A stretch of DNA of 64,000 bases from Andrena cerasifolii (Eukaryota > Arthropoda > Insecta > Hymenoptera > Andrenidae), in assembly GCF_050908995.1 (NCBI RefSeq), contig NW_027484910.1, positions 248,001-312,000 of the forward strand, given 5' to 3'. This document shows, in pieces, positions 42,989-54,300 of this stretch. Within the stretch, counting starts at the first letter, position 1. The number at the start of each line of letters is the position of its first letter. Position numbers and translations under genes: made by a program. The notes beneath the pieces were generated by a model. That model was not told the DNA's origin, ran no database searches, and saw only the letters and a list, made by a program, of their open reading frames with translations.

Positions 42989-45900
42989 ATTCAATATCGG
43001 TTTTGCAATATCAGTTTTTCGATATCAGTTTTTCAATATTTGTTTTTCAATATCGGTTTTTCAATATCGGTTCTAATATCGGTTTCAATATCGGTTTTTC
43101 AATATCGGTTTTTCAATATCAGTTTTTCGATATCAGTTTTTCAATATTTGTTCTCCAATATCGGTTTTTGAATATCGGTTCTAATATCGGTTCTAATATC
43201 GGATTCAATACCGGTTTTTCAATATCGGTTTTTCAATATCAGTTTTTCGATATCAGTTTTTCAATATTTGTTCTCCAATATCGGTTTTTGAATATCGGTT
43301 CTAATATCGGTTTCAATATCGGTTTTTCAATATCGGTTTTTCAATATCAGTTTTTCAATATTTGTTCTCCAATATCGGTTTTTGAATATCGGTTCTAATA
43401 TCGGATTCAATATCGGTTTTTCAATATCAGTTTTTCAATATTTGTTTTTCGATATCAGTTTTTCAATATTTGCTTTACAATATCAGTTTTTCAATATCGG
43501 TTCTAATATCGGATTCAATATCGGTTTTGCAATATCAGTTTTTCAATATCAGTTTTTCAATATCAGTTTTTCAATATCAGTTTTTCAATATCGGTTTTTG
43601 AATATTTGTTCTCCAATATCGGTTTTTGAATATCGGTTCTAATATCGGATTCAATATCGGTTTTTCAATATCGGTTTTGCAATATCAGTTTTTCGATATA
43701 GGTTTTTCAATATCGGTTTTTCAATATCGGTTTTGCAATATCAGTTTTTCGATATAGGTTTTTCAATATCGGTTTTTCAATATCGGTTTTGCAATATCAG
43801 TTTTTCGATATAGGTTTTTCAATATCGGTTTTTCAATATCGGTTCTAATATCGGTTTCAATATCAGTTTTTCAATATCAGTTTTTCAATATTTGTTCTCC
43901 AATATCGGTTTTTGAATATCGGTTCTAATATCGGATTCAGTATCGGTTTTGCAATATCAGTTTTTCGATATAGGTTTTTCAATATCGGTTTTGCAATATC
44001 AGTTTTTCGATATAGGTTTTTCAATATCGGTTTTTCAATACCGGTTTTTCAATATCGGTTCTAATATCGGTTTCAATATCAGTTTTTCAATATCGGTTTT
44101 TCAATATTTGTTCTTCAATATCGGTTTTTCAATATCAGTTTTTCGATATCAGGTTTTCAATATTTGTTTTTCAATATCGGTTTTTCAATATCGGTTCTAA
44201 TATCGGAATCATTATCGGCTTTTCAATATCGGTTTTTCAATATCAGTTTTTCGATATCAGTTTTTCAATATTTGTTTTTCAATATCGGTTTTTCAATATC
44301 GGTTCTAATATCGGTTTCAATATCGGTTTTTCAATATCGGTTCTAATATCGGTTTCAATATCGGTTTTTCAATATCGGTTTTTCAATATCAGTTTTTCGA
44401 TATCAGTTTTTCAATATTTGTTTTTCAATATCGGTTTTTCAATATCGGTTCTAATATCGGTTTCAATATCGGTTTTTCAATATCGGTTTTTCAATATCAG
44501 TTTTTCAATATCGGTTTTTGAATATCGGTTCAAATATCGGATTCAATATCGGTTTTTCAATATCGGTTTTGCAATATCAGTTTTTCGATATAGGTTTTTC
44601 AATATCGGTTTTTCAATATCGGTTTTGCAATATCAGTTTTTCGATATAGGTTTTTCAATATCGGTTTTTCAATATCAGTTTTTCGATATCAGTTCTTCAA
44701 TATTTGTTCTCCAATATCGGTTTTTGAATATCGGTTCTAATATCGGATTCAATATCGGTTTTTCAATATCGGTTTTGCAATATCAGTTTTTCGATATAGG
44801 TTTTTCAATATCGGTTTTTCAATATCAGTTTTTCGATATCAGTTCTTCAATATTTGTTCTCCAATATCGGTTTTTGAATATCGGTTCTAATATCGGATTC
44901 AATATCGGTTTTTCAATATCGGTTTTGCAATATCAGTTTTTCAATGTCAGTTTTTCAATATCAGTTTTTCAATATCAGTTTTTCAATATCGGTTTTTGAA
45001 TATCGGTTCTAATATCGGATTCAATATCGGTTTTTCAATATCGGTTTTTCAATATCAGTTTTTCAATATTTGTTCTCCAATATCGGTTTTTGAATATCGG
45101 TTCTAATATCGGATTCAATATCGGTTTTTCAATATCGGTTTTTCAATATCAGTTTTTCAATATTTGTTCTCCAATATCGGTTTTTGAATATCGGTTCTAA
45201 TATCGGATTCAATATCGGTTTTTCCATATCAGTTTTTCAATATTTGTTTTTCGATATCAGTTTTTCAATATTTGCTTTACAATATCAGTTTTTCAATATC
45301 GGTTCTAATATCGGAATCATTATCGGCTTTTCAATATCGGTTTTTCAATATCAGTTTTTCGATATCAGTTTTTCAATATTTGTTTTTCAATATCGGTTTT
45401 TCAATATCGGTTCTAATATCGGTTTCAATATCGGTTTTTCAATATCGGTTCTAATATCGGTTTCAATATCGGTTTTTCAATATCGGTTTTTCAATATCAG
45501 TTTTTCGATATCAGTTTTTCAATATTTGTTTTTCAATATCGGTTTTTCAATATCGGTTCTAATATCGGTTTCAATATCGGTTTTTCAATATCGGTTTTTC
45601 AATATCAGTTTTTCAATATCGGTTTTTGAATATCGGTTCAAATATCGGATTCAATATCGGTTTTTCAATATCGGTTTTGCAATATCAGTTTTTCGATATA
45701 GGTTTTTCAATATCGGTTTTTCAATATCGGTTTTGCAATATCAGTTTTTCGATATAGGTTTTTCAATATCGGTTTTTCAATATCAGTTTTTCGATATCAG
45801 TTCTTCAATATTTGTTCTCCAATATCGGTTTTTGAATATCGGTTCTAATATCGGATTCAATATCGGTTTTTCAATATCGGTTTTGCAATATCAGTTTTTC

Positions 45901-47089
45901 GATATAGGTTTTTCAATATCGGTTTTTCAATATCGGTTTTGCAATATCAGTTTTTCGATATAGGTTTTTCAATATCAGTTTTTCGATATCAGTTTTTCAA
46001 TATTTGTTTTTCAATATCGGTTTTTCAATATCGGTTTTGCAATATCAGTTTTTCGATATCAGTTTTTCAATATTTGTTCTCCAATATGGGTTTTTGAATA
46101 TCGGTTCTAATATCGGATTCAATATCGGGTTTTCAATATCGGTTTTTCAATATCAGTTTTTCGATATCAGTTTTTCAATATTTGTTTTTCAATATCGGTT
46201 TTTCAATATCGGTTCTAATATCGGATTCAATATCGGTTTTGCAATATCAGTTTTTCGATATCAGTTTTTCAATATTTGTTTTTCAATATCGGTTTTTCAA
46301 TATCGGTTCTAATATCGGTTTCAATATCGGTTTTTCAATATCGGTTTTTCAATATCAGTTTTTCGATATCAGTTTTTCAATATTTGTTCTCCAATATCGG
46401 TTTTTGAATATCGGTTCTAATATCGGTTCTAATATCGGATTCAATACCGGTTTTTCAATATCGGTTTTTCAATATCAGTTTTTCGATATCAGTTTTTCAA
46501 TATTTGTTCTCCAATATCGGTTTTTGAATATCGGTTCTAATATCGGTTTCAATATCGGTTTTTCAATATCGGTTTTTCAATATCAGTTTTTCAATATTTG
46601 TTCTCCAATATCGGTTTTTGAATATCGGTTCTAATATCGGATTCAATATCGGTTTTTCAATGTCAGTTTTTCAATATTTGTTTTTCGATATCAGTTTTTC
46701 AATATTTGCTTTACAATATCAGTTTTTCAATATCGGTTCTAATATCGGATTCAATATCGGTTTTGCAATATCAGTTTTTCAATATCAGTTTTTCAATATC
46801 AGTTTTTCAATATCAGTTTTTCAATATCGGTTTTTGAATATTTGTTCTCCAATATCGGTTTTTGAATATCGGTTCTAATATCGGATTCAATATCGGTTTT
46901 TCAATATCGGTTTTGCAATATCAGTTTTTCGATATAGGTTTTTCAATATCGGTTTTTCAATATCGGTTTTGCAATATCAGTTTTTCGATATAGGTTTTTC
47001 AATATCGGTTTTTCAATATCGGTTTTGCAATATCAGTTTTTCGATATAGGTTTTTCAATATCTGTTTTTCAATATCGGTTCTAATATCG

Positions 47090-47093
47090 GTTT
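47090..47093. repeat. Target site duplication GTTT, left of LTR copy 1
   Basis: GTTT directly precedes TGTTACG and is repeated directly after CGTAACA. The pre-insertion site was inside the common junction TAATATCGGTTTCAATATC. Confidence 0.75.
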
Positions 47094-47277
47094 TGTTACG
47101 TATGTGGATTTTTCCCCATACGCCGCTCTCAACCACTTTTCGAGCTCGCGTCTACGAAGGGAAAACGCCCTAAAAATCCTTTTGCTTATCACATACCACT
47201 AAGGGGGGTCATGATCTCGACCATCTGGATCACGACCATGGGAACGGGAGTGACACGACGACGACCCCGAAGAATTT

Positions 47278-47287
47278 CCTTATATGG
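47278..47287 (+). promoter_or_regulatory. CArG-type site in LTR copy 1
   Basis: CCTTATATGG is a perfect match to CC(A/T)6GG, the binding consensus of SRF-type MADS-box proteins, 34 bp ahead of the TATA box. Position in the presumed U3 region fits an enhancer. One 10-bp match can occur by chance, so function is inference. Confidence 0.4.
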
Positions 47288-47321
47288 AAATTTCAAATGC
47301 ATCCCCACTCATTTTTGGGAC

Positions 47322-47329
47322 TATATAAA
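47322..47329 (+). promoter_or_regulatory. TATA box of LTR copy 1
   Basis: TATATAAA lies 229 bp into the element, in the context GACTATATAAACCC. Transcription would start some 25-35 bp downstream, near the CAGTACAGTTAC segment at 47361. This places the U3/R border there and gives the plus-strand orientation. Confidence 0.6.
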
Positions 47330-47718
47330 CCCTTTGGTTTCTACCCTCTGCGGTTAAAAGCAGTACAGTTACGCGTAGAGTAACGTTGTGTCACGCTCGT
47401 ACCGAGTCGGTTGAATTCAGTAAGATCGAGCTAAAGTCTCTGTCGGAATCACAGTTGATCCCATAGAATCCGCGAGTTCGGTTTACATTCTATTGGACAC
47501 TTTGTAATAGCCGCTCGTACGCCCCGCATCGCCAGTGCGTCAACACCGAGCAAATTAGTGGTAATTTTCACACATTTATTACACTATTTAATCGCGACAT
47601 TCACATTTGTACCAACTAATCTTGAATACACGAATGGTGTTCACTTCTAAATCGAGTTGATTCGTTAAACCCATCTTTTACCCAGCGATCCTTATTAAAC
47701 TTAGTAGCGCTCACCCAC

Positions 47719-47754
47719 TGATACAACTTTACCGCTCGAGTTGTATCAAATAAA
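47719..47754 (+). terminator. Hairpin plus AATAAA, likely polyadenylation region of LTR copy 1
   Basis: TGATACAACT (47719-47728) and AGTTGTATCA (47739-47748) form a perfect 10-bp stem around a 10-nt loop. The signal AATAAA (47749-47754) begins at the very next base. A second AATAAA lies at 47835-47840. Retroelement LTRs carry a polyadenylation signal in or near R, and a hairpin next to it is known to tune its use in some retroviruses. The role here is inferred from position. Confidence 0.55.
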
Positions 47755-47788
47755 AATTAAGAGTTACGAGGCATTAATAACATTTCCC

Positions 47789-48270
47789 GCGACTCCCTGA
47801 TCTAGCATCAGGTTAGTTAGCAACCTTTCATCCAAATAAAGGAATTTTACCAACCTAGTGGCTCCCCGATTTCGCATCGGGTTCGTCCACGTGTAACCCT
47901 CCTACGGCTCCCTGATTTCGCATCAGGTTCGTCCGTATCCTACAGCTCCCTGGTTTCGCACCAGGTTCGTCTGTAAGTCTACCAACCTCCGAACAGCTCC
48001 CTGGTTTCGCACCAGGTTCGTCTGTGAATAATCCAACCTCCTAATAGCTCCTCGACTTCGCGTCGAGTTCGTCTGTGAACATCATCCTAGTGACACCCCG
48101 ATTTCGCATCGGGTACGTTCACGACGTTTCACCCTCCTGCGGCTCCCTGATTTCAAATCAGGTTCGTCCGCGCTTGACTCCATTCCTAGAGGCTCCCTGA
48201 TTTCGCATCAGGTTCGTCCTCGCCGTCAATAATCCAAGCGGCTCCCTGATTTCGCATCAGGTTCGTCCGC
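47789..48270 (+). other. Array of ten covarying hairpins in LTR copy 1
   Basis: Ten 33-nt elements start at 47789, 47858, 47904, 47942, 47993, 48044, 48090, 48139, 48189 and 48238. Each reads: 4-nt outer stem, CTC, 6-nt inner stem, 5-nt loop, inner stem, TTCGT, outer stem. Outer pairs for elements 2-10, in order, are GTGG/CCAC, ACGG/CCGT, ACAG/CTGT, ACAG/CTGT, ATAG/CTGT (one T-G wobble), GTGA/TCAC, GCGG/CCGC, GAGG/CCTC and GCGG/CCGC. Inner pairs are CCCGAT/ATCGGG (2, 7), CCTGAT/ATCAGG (1, 3, 8, 9, 10), CCTGGT/ACCAGG (4, 5) and CTCGAC/GTCGAG (6). The loop is TTCGC except TTCAA in 8 and CTAGC in 1. The 3' internal-loop side is TTCGT except TACGT in 7 and TTAGT in 1. Element 7 has CAC instead of CTC. 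Element 1 is degenerate (outer GCGA/TAGC, one mismatch). Stems vary while pairing is kept and loops are fixed, which is the mark of selected RNA structure. Function unknown. Confidence 0.85.
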
Positions 48271-48359
48271 GCACCTTACTAACAAATTCGTTAACCATAT
48301 TCCTTGGGAAATACCCTTCTCGCCGGCCTCTCGCGTTGCCGCAGCCCCGGCTCGTAACA

Positions 48360-48363
48360 GTTT
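48360..48363. repeat. Target site duplication GTTT, right of LTR copy 1
   Basis: This is the right-hand copy of the 4-bp GTTT. The next base (C) continues the interrupted TTTCAATATCAG unit. Confidence 0.75.
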
Positions 48364-51300
48364 CAATATCAGTTTTTCAATATCAGTTTTTCAATATTTG
48401 TTCTCCAATATCGGTTTTTGATTATCGGTTCTAATATCGGATTCAGTATCGGTTTTGCAATATCAGTTTTTCGATATAGGTTTTTCAATATCGGTTTTTC
48501 AATATCGGTTTTGCAATATCAGTTTTTCGATATAGGTTTTTCAATATCGGTTTTTCAATATCGGTTTTTCAATATCGGTTCTAATATCGGAATCATTATC
48601 GGCTTTTCAATATCGGTTTTTCAATATCAGTTTTTCGATATCAGTTTTTCAATATTTGTTTTTCAATATCGGTTTTTCAATATCGGTTCTAATATCGGTT
48701 TCAATATCGGTTTTTCAATATCGGTTCTAATATCGGTTTCAATATCGGTTTTTCAATATCGGTTTTTCAATATCAGTTTTTCGATATCAGTTTTTCAATA
48801 TTTGTTTTTCAATATCGGTTTTTCAATATCGGTTCTAATATCGGTTTCAATATCGGTTTTTCAATATCGGTTTTTGAATATCGGTTCAAATATCGGATTC
48901 AATATCGGTTTTTCAATATCGGTTTTGCAATATCAGTTTTTCGATATAGGTTTTTCAATATCGGTTTTTCAATATCGGTTTTGCAATATCAGTTTTTCGA
49001 TATAGGTTTTTCAATATCGGTTTTTCAATATCAGTTTTTCGATATCAGTTCTTCAATATTTGTTCTCCAATATCGGTTTTTGAATATCGGTTCTAATATC
49101 GGATTCAATATCGGTTTTTCAATATCGGTTTTGCAATATCAGTTTTTCGATATAGGTTTTTCAATATCGGTTTTTCAATATCAGTTTTTCGATATCAGTT
49201 CTTCAATATTTGTTCTCCAATATCGGTTTTTGAATATCGGTTCTAATATCGGATTCAATATCGGTTTTTCAATATCGGTTTTGCAATATCAGTTTTTCAA
49301 TGTCAGTTTTTCAATATCAGTTTTTCAATATCAGTTTTTCAATATCGGTTTTTGAATATCGGTTCTAATATCGGATTCAATGTCGGTTTTTCAATATCGG
49401 TTTTGCAATATCAGTTTTTCGATATAGGTTTTTCAATATCGGTTTTTCAATATCGGTTTTGCAATATCAGTTTTTCGATATAGGTTTTTCAATATCGGTT
49501 TGTCAATATCGGTTTTGCAATATCAGTTTTTCGATATAGGTTTTTCAATATCGGTTCTAATATCGGTTTCAATATCAGTTTTTCAATATCGGTTTTTCAA
49601 TATTTGTTTTCCAATATCGGTTTTTCAATATCGGTTCTAATATCGGATTCAATATCGGCTTTTCAAGATCGGTTTTTCAATATCGGTTCTAATATCGGTT
49701 TCAATATCGGTTATTCAATATCAGTTTTTCGATATCAGTTTTTCAAGATTTGTTCTCCAATATCGGTTTTTGAATATCGGTTCTAATATCGGATTCAATA
49801 TCAGTTTTTCAATATCGGTTCTAATATCGGATTCAATACCGGTTTTTCAATATCGGTTCTAATATCGGATTCAATACCGGTTTTTCAATATCGGTTTTTC
49901 AATATCAGTTTTTCGATATCAGTTTTTCAATATTTGTTCTCCAATATCGGTTTTTGAATATCGGTTCTAATATCGGATTCAATATCGGTTTTTCAATATC
50001 GTTTTTGCAATATCAGTTTTTCGATATAGGTTTTTCAATATCGGTTTTTCAATATCGGTTTTTCAATATCAGTTTTTCGATATCAGTTTTTCAATATTTG
50101 TTTTTCAATATCGGTTTTTCAATATCGGTTCTAATATCGGAATCATTATCGGCTTTTCAATATCGGTTTTTCAATATCAGTTTTTCGATATCAGTTTTTC
50201 AATATTTGTTTTTCAATATCGGTTTTTCAATATCGGTTTTTCAATATTTGTTCTCCAATATCGGTTTTTGAATATCGGTTCTAATATCGGATTCAGTATC
50301 GGTTTTGCAATATCAGTTTTTCGATATAGGTTTTTCAATATCGGTTTTTCAATATCGGTTTTGCAATATCAGTTTTTCGATATAGGTTTTTCAATATCGG
50401 TTTTTCAATATCGGTTTTTCAATATCGGTTCTAATATCGGAATCAATATCGGCTTTTCAATATCGGTTTTTCAATATCAGTTTTTCGATATCAGTTTTTC
50501 AATATTTGTTTTTCAATATCGGTTTTTCAATATCGGTTCTAATATCGGTTTCAATATCGGTTTTTCAATATCGGTTTTTCAATATCGGTTTTTCAATATC
50601 AGTTTTTCAATATTTGTTCTCCAATATCGGTTTTTGAATATCGGTTCTAATATCGGATTCAGTATCGGTTTTGCAATATCAGTTTTTCGATATAGGTTTT
50701 TCAATATCGGTTTTTCAATATCAGTTTTTCGATATCAGTTTTTCAATATTTGTTTTTCAATATCGGTTTTTCAATATCGGTTCTAATATCGGAATCATTA
50801 TCGGCTTTTCAATATCGGTTTTTCAATATCAGTTTTTCGATATCAGTTTTTCAATATTTGTTTTTCAATATCGGTTTTTCAATATCGGTTCTAATATCGG
50901 TTTCAATATCGGTTTTTCAATATCGGTTCTAATATCGGTTTCAATATCGGTTTTTCAATATCGGTTTTTCAATATCAGTTTTTCGATATCAGTTTTTCAA
51001 TATTTGTTTTTCAATATCGGTTTTTCAATATCGGTTCTAATATCGGTTTCAATATCGGTTTTTCAATATCGGTTTTTCAATATCAGTTTTTCAATATCGG
51101 TTTTTGAATATCGGTTCAAATATCGGATTCAATATCGGTTTTTCAATATCGGTTTTGCAATATCAGTTTTTCGATATAGGTTTTTCAATATCGGTTTTTC
51201 AATATCGGTTTTGCAATATCAGTTTTTCGATATAGGTTTTTCAATATCGGTTTTTCAATATCAGTTTTTCGATATCAGTTCTTCAATATTTGTTCTCCAA

Positions 51301-54300
51301 TATCGGTTTTTGAATATCGGTTCTAATATCGGATTCAATATCGGTTTTTCAATATCGGTTTTGCAATATCAGTTTTTCAATATCAGTTTTTCAATATCAG
51401 TTTTTCAATATCAGTTTTTCAATATCGGTTTTTGAATATCGGTTCTAATATCGGATTCAATATCGGTTTTTCAATATCGGTTTTGCAATATCGGTTTTTC
51501 AATATCAGTTTTTCGATATCAGTTTTTCAATATTTGTTTTTCAATATCGGTTTTTCAATATCGGTTCTAATATCGGTTTCAATATCGGTTTATCAATATC
51601 GGTTTTTCAATATCGGTTTTTCGATATCAGATTTTCAATATTTGTTTTTCAATATCGGTTTTTCAATATCGGTTCTAATATCGGTTTCAATATCGGTTTT
51701 TCAATATCGGTTCTTCAATATCGGTTTTTCAATATCGGTTTTTCAATATCAGTTTTTCAATATTTGTTCTCCAATATCGGTTTTTGAATATCGGTTCTAA
51801 TATCGGATTCAGTATCGGTTTTTCAATATCAGTTTTTCAATATTTGTTCTCCAATATCGGTTTTTGAATATCGGTTCCAATATCGGATTCAATATCGGTT
51901 TTTCAATATCGGTTCTAATATCGGTTCTAATATCGGATTCAATATCGGTTTTTCAATATCGGTTTTTCAATATCAGTTTTTCGATATCAGTTTTTCAATA
52001 TTTGTTCTCCAATATCGGTTTTTGAATATCGGTTCCAATATCGGATTCAATATCGGTTTTTCAATATCGGTTCTAATATCGGATTCAATATCAGTTTTTC
52101 AATATCGGTTTTTGAATATTTGTTCTCCAATATCGGTTTTTGAATATCGGTTCTAATATCGGATTCAATATCGGTTTTTCAATATCGGTTTTGCAATATC
52201 AGTTTTTCGATATAGGTTTTTCAATATCGGTTTTTCAATATCGGTTTTGCAATATCAGTTTTTCGATATAGGTTTTTCAATATCAGTTTTTCGATATCAG
52301 TTTTTCAATATTTGTTTTTCAATATCGGTTTTTCAATATCGGTTTTGCAATATCAGTTTTTCGATATCAGTTTTTCAATATTTGTTCTCCAATATGGGTT
52401 TTTGAATATCGGTTCTAATATCGGATTCAATATCGGGTTTTCAATATCGGTTTTTCAATATCAGTTTTTCGATATCAGTTTTTCAATATTTGTTTTTCAA
52501 TATCGGTTTTTCAATATCGGTTCTAATATCGGATTCAATATCGGTTTTGCAATATCAGTTTTTCGATATCAGTTTTTCAATATTTGTTTTTCAATATCGG
52601 TTTTTCAATATCGGTTCTAATATCGGTTTCAATATCGGTTTTTCAATATCGGTTTTTCAATATCAGTTTTTCGATATCAGTTTTTCAATATTTGTTCTCC
52701 AATATCGGTTTTTGAATATCGGTTCTAATATCGGTTCTAATATCGGATTCAATACCGGTTTTTCAATATCGGTTTTTCAATATCAGTTTTTCGATATCAG
52801 TTTTTCAATATTTGTTCTCCAATATCGGTTTTTGAATATCGGTTCTAATATCGGTTTCAATATCGGTTTTTCAATATCGGTTTTTCAATATCAGTTTTTC
52901 AATATTTGTTCTCCAATATCGGTTTTTGAATATCGGTTCTAATATCGGATTCAATATCGGTTTTTCAATATCAGTTTTTCAATATTTGTTTTTCGATATC
53001 AGTTTTTCAATATTTGCTTTACAATATCAGTTTTTCAATATCGGTTCTAATATCGGATTCAATATCGGTTTTGCAATATCAGTTTTTCAATATCAGTTTT
53101 TCAATATCAGTTTTTCAATATCAGTTTTTCAATATCGGTTTTTGAATATTTGTTCTCCAATATCGGTTTTTGAATATCGGTTCTAATATCGGATTCAATA
53201 TCGGTTTTTCAATATCGGTTTTGCAATATCAGTTTTTCGATATAGGTTTTTCAATATCGGTTTTTCAATATCGGTTTTGCAATATCAGTTTTTCGATATA
53301 GGTTTTTCAATATCGGTTTTTCAATATCGGTTTTGCAATATCAGTTTTTCGATATAGGTTTTTCAATATCGGTTTTTCAATATCGGTTCTAATATCGGTT
53401 TCAATATCAGTTTTTCAATATCAGTTTTTCAATATTTGTTCTCCAATATCGGTTTTTGAATATCGGTTCTAATATCGGATTCAGTATCGGTTTTGCAATA
53501 TCAGTTTTTCGATATAGGTTTTTCAATATCGGTTTTGCAATATCAGTTTTTCGATATAGGTTTTTCAATATCGGTTTTTCAATACCGGTTTTTCAATATC
53601 GGTTCTAATATCGGTTTCAATATCAGTTTTTCAATATCGGTTTTTCAATATTTGTTCTTCAATATCGGTTTTTCAATATCAGTTTTTCGATATCAGGTTT
53701 TCAATATTTGTTTTTCAATATCGGTTTTTCAATATCGGTTCTAATATCGGAATCATTATCGGCTTTTCAATATCGGTTTTTCAATATCAGTTTTTCGATA
53801 TCAGTTTTTCAATATTTGTTTTTCAATATCGGTTTTTCAATATCGGTTCTAATATCGGTTTCAATATCGGTTTTTCAATATCGGTTCTAATATCGGTTTC
53901 AATATCGGTTTTTCAATATCGGTTTTTCAATATCAGTTTTTCGATATCAGTTTTTCAATATTTGTTTTTCAATATCGGTTTTTCAATATCGGTTCTAATA
54001 TCGGTTTCAATATCGGTTTTTCAATATCGGTTTTTCAATATCAGTTTTTCAATATCGGTTTTTGAATATCGGTTCAAATATCGGATTCAATATCGGTTTT
54101 TCAATATCGGTTTTGCAATATCAGTTTTTCGATATAGGTTTTTCAATATCGGTTTTTCAATATCGGTTTTGCAATATCAGTTTTTCGATATAGGTTTTTC
54201 AATATCGGTTTTTCAATATCAGTTTTTCGATATCAGTTCTTCAATATTTGTTCTCCAATATCGGTTTTTGAATATCGGTTCTAATATCGGATTCAATATC

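Larger units (their letters stand above)
1..47093 (+). repeat. Satellite array of 12/14-bp units, left block
   Basis: The whole stretch is direct repeats in one orientation. The commonest unit is TTTTTCAATATCGG. Other recurrent 14-mers are TTTTTCAATATCAG, TTTTTCGATATCAG, TTTTTCAATATTTG, TTCTCCAATATCGG, TTTTTGAATATCGG, TTTTGCAATATCAG and TTTTTCGATATAGG. Recurrent 12-mers are TTCTAATATCGG, TTCCAATATCGG, TTTCAATATCGG and ATTCAATATCGG. The plus strand is T-rich (7 of 14 bases in the main unit) and each canonical unit carries one CpG. I saw no reverse-complement tract and no gene. Open frames such as 1042-1815 and 30335-31399 are artefacts: a 14-bp period makes every frame spell the same 14-residue cycle, and they overlap in different frames (for example 7762-8052 and 7814-8146). 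The array begins before the window. Confidence 0.97.
47094..48359 (+). mobile_element. Solo LTR of an LTR retrotransposon, copy 1
   Basis: This 1266-bp block of unrelated, more GC-rich sequence interrupts the satellite. It starts TGTTACG and ends CGTAACA, a perfect 7-bp terminal inverted repeat with TG...CA ends. It is flanked on both sides by GTTT (47090-47093 and 48360-48363). Removing the block and one GTTT restores TTCTAATATCGG followed by TTTCAATATCAG, a junction common elsewhere in the array. Inside are a CArG-type site (47278), a TATA box (47322), a 10-bp perfect hairpin running into AATAAA (47719-47754), a second AATAAA (47835) and ten covarying hairpins (47789-48270). A small inverted repeat, GTTAC/GTAAC at 47368-47384, lies near the expected transcription start. 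No long open frame, gag, pol or primer-binding site is present. Ends, size and a 4-bp duplication suit Ty3/gypsy or BEL/Pao elements; I cannot choose between them. Strand is set by the TATA then AATAAA order and is less certain. A non-autonomous element with short inverted ends is the alternative. Confidence 0.8.
42540..52083 (+). repeat. 9544-bp tandem duplication, unit 1 (contains LTR copy 1)
   Basis: Every landmark from 42540 onwards recurs exactly 9544 bp later, including open-frame borders, the LTR and rare variants such as GGTTTATCAATATCGG at about 51589. Homology starts at 42540/52084. The junction lies in a satellite unit (…GGA then TTCAATATC…), so the exchange used short shared satellite sequence. 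I saw no indel and no substitution between the units in the stretches I compared. Confidence 0.92.

Noticed and set aside
47789..48270. tRNA genes or Pol III B boxes, from the repeated AGGTTCGTCC
   Set aside because: It resembles a B box (GGTTCGANTCC) but lacks two bases, there is no A box at the right spacing, and each element is only 33 nt with a two-stem hairpin, not a cloverleaf.
47789..48270. CRISPR array (regular palindromic repeats with spacers)
   Set aside because: Repeats change in their stems, spacing is irregular (38-69 nt), spacers share a motif instead of being unique, there are no cas genes, and the context is a eukaryotic LTR in satellite DNA.
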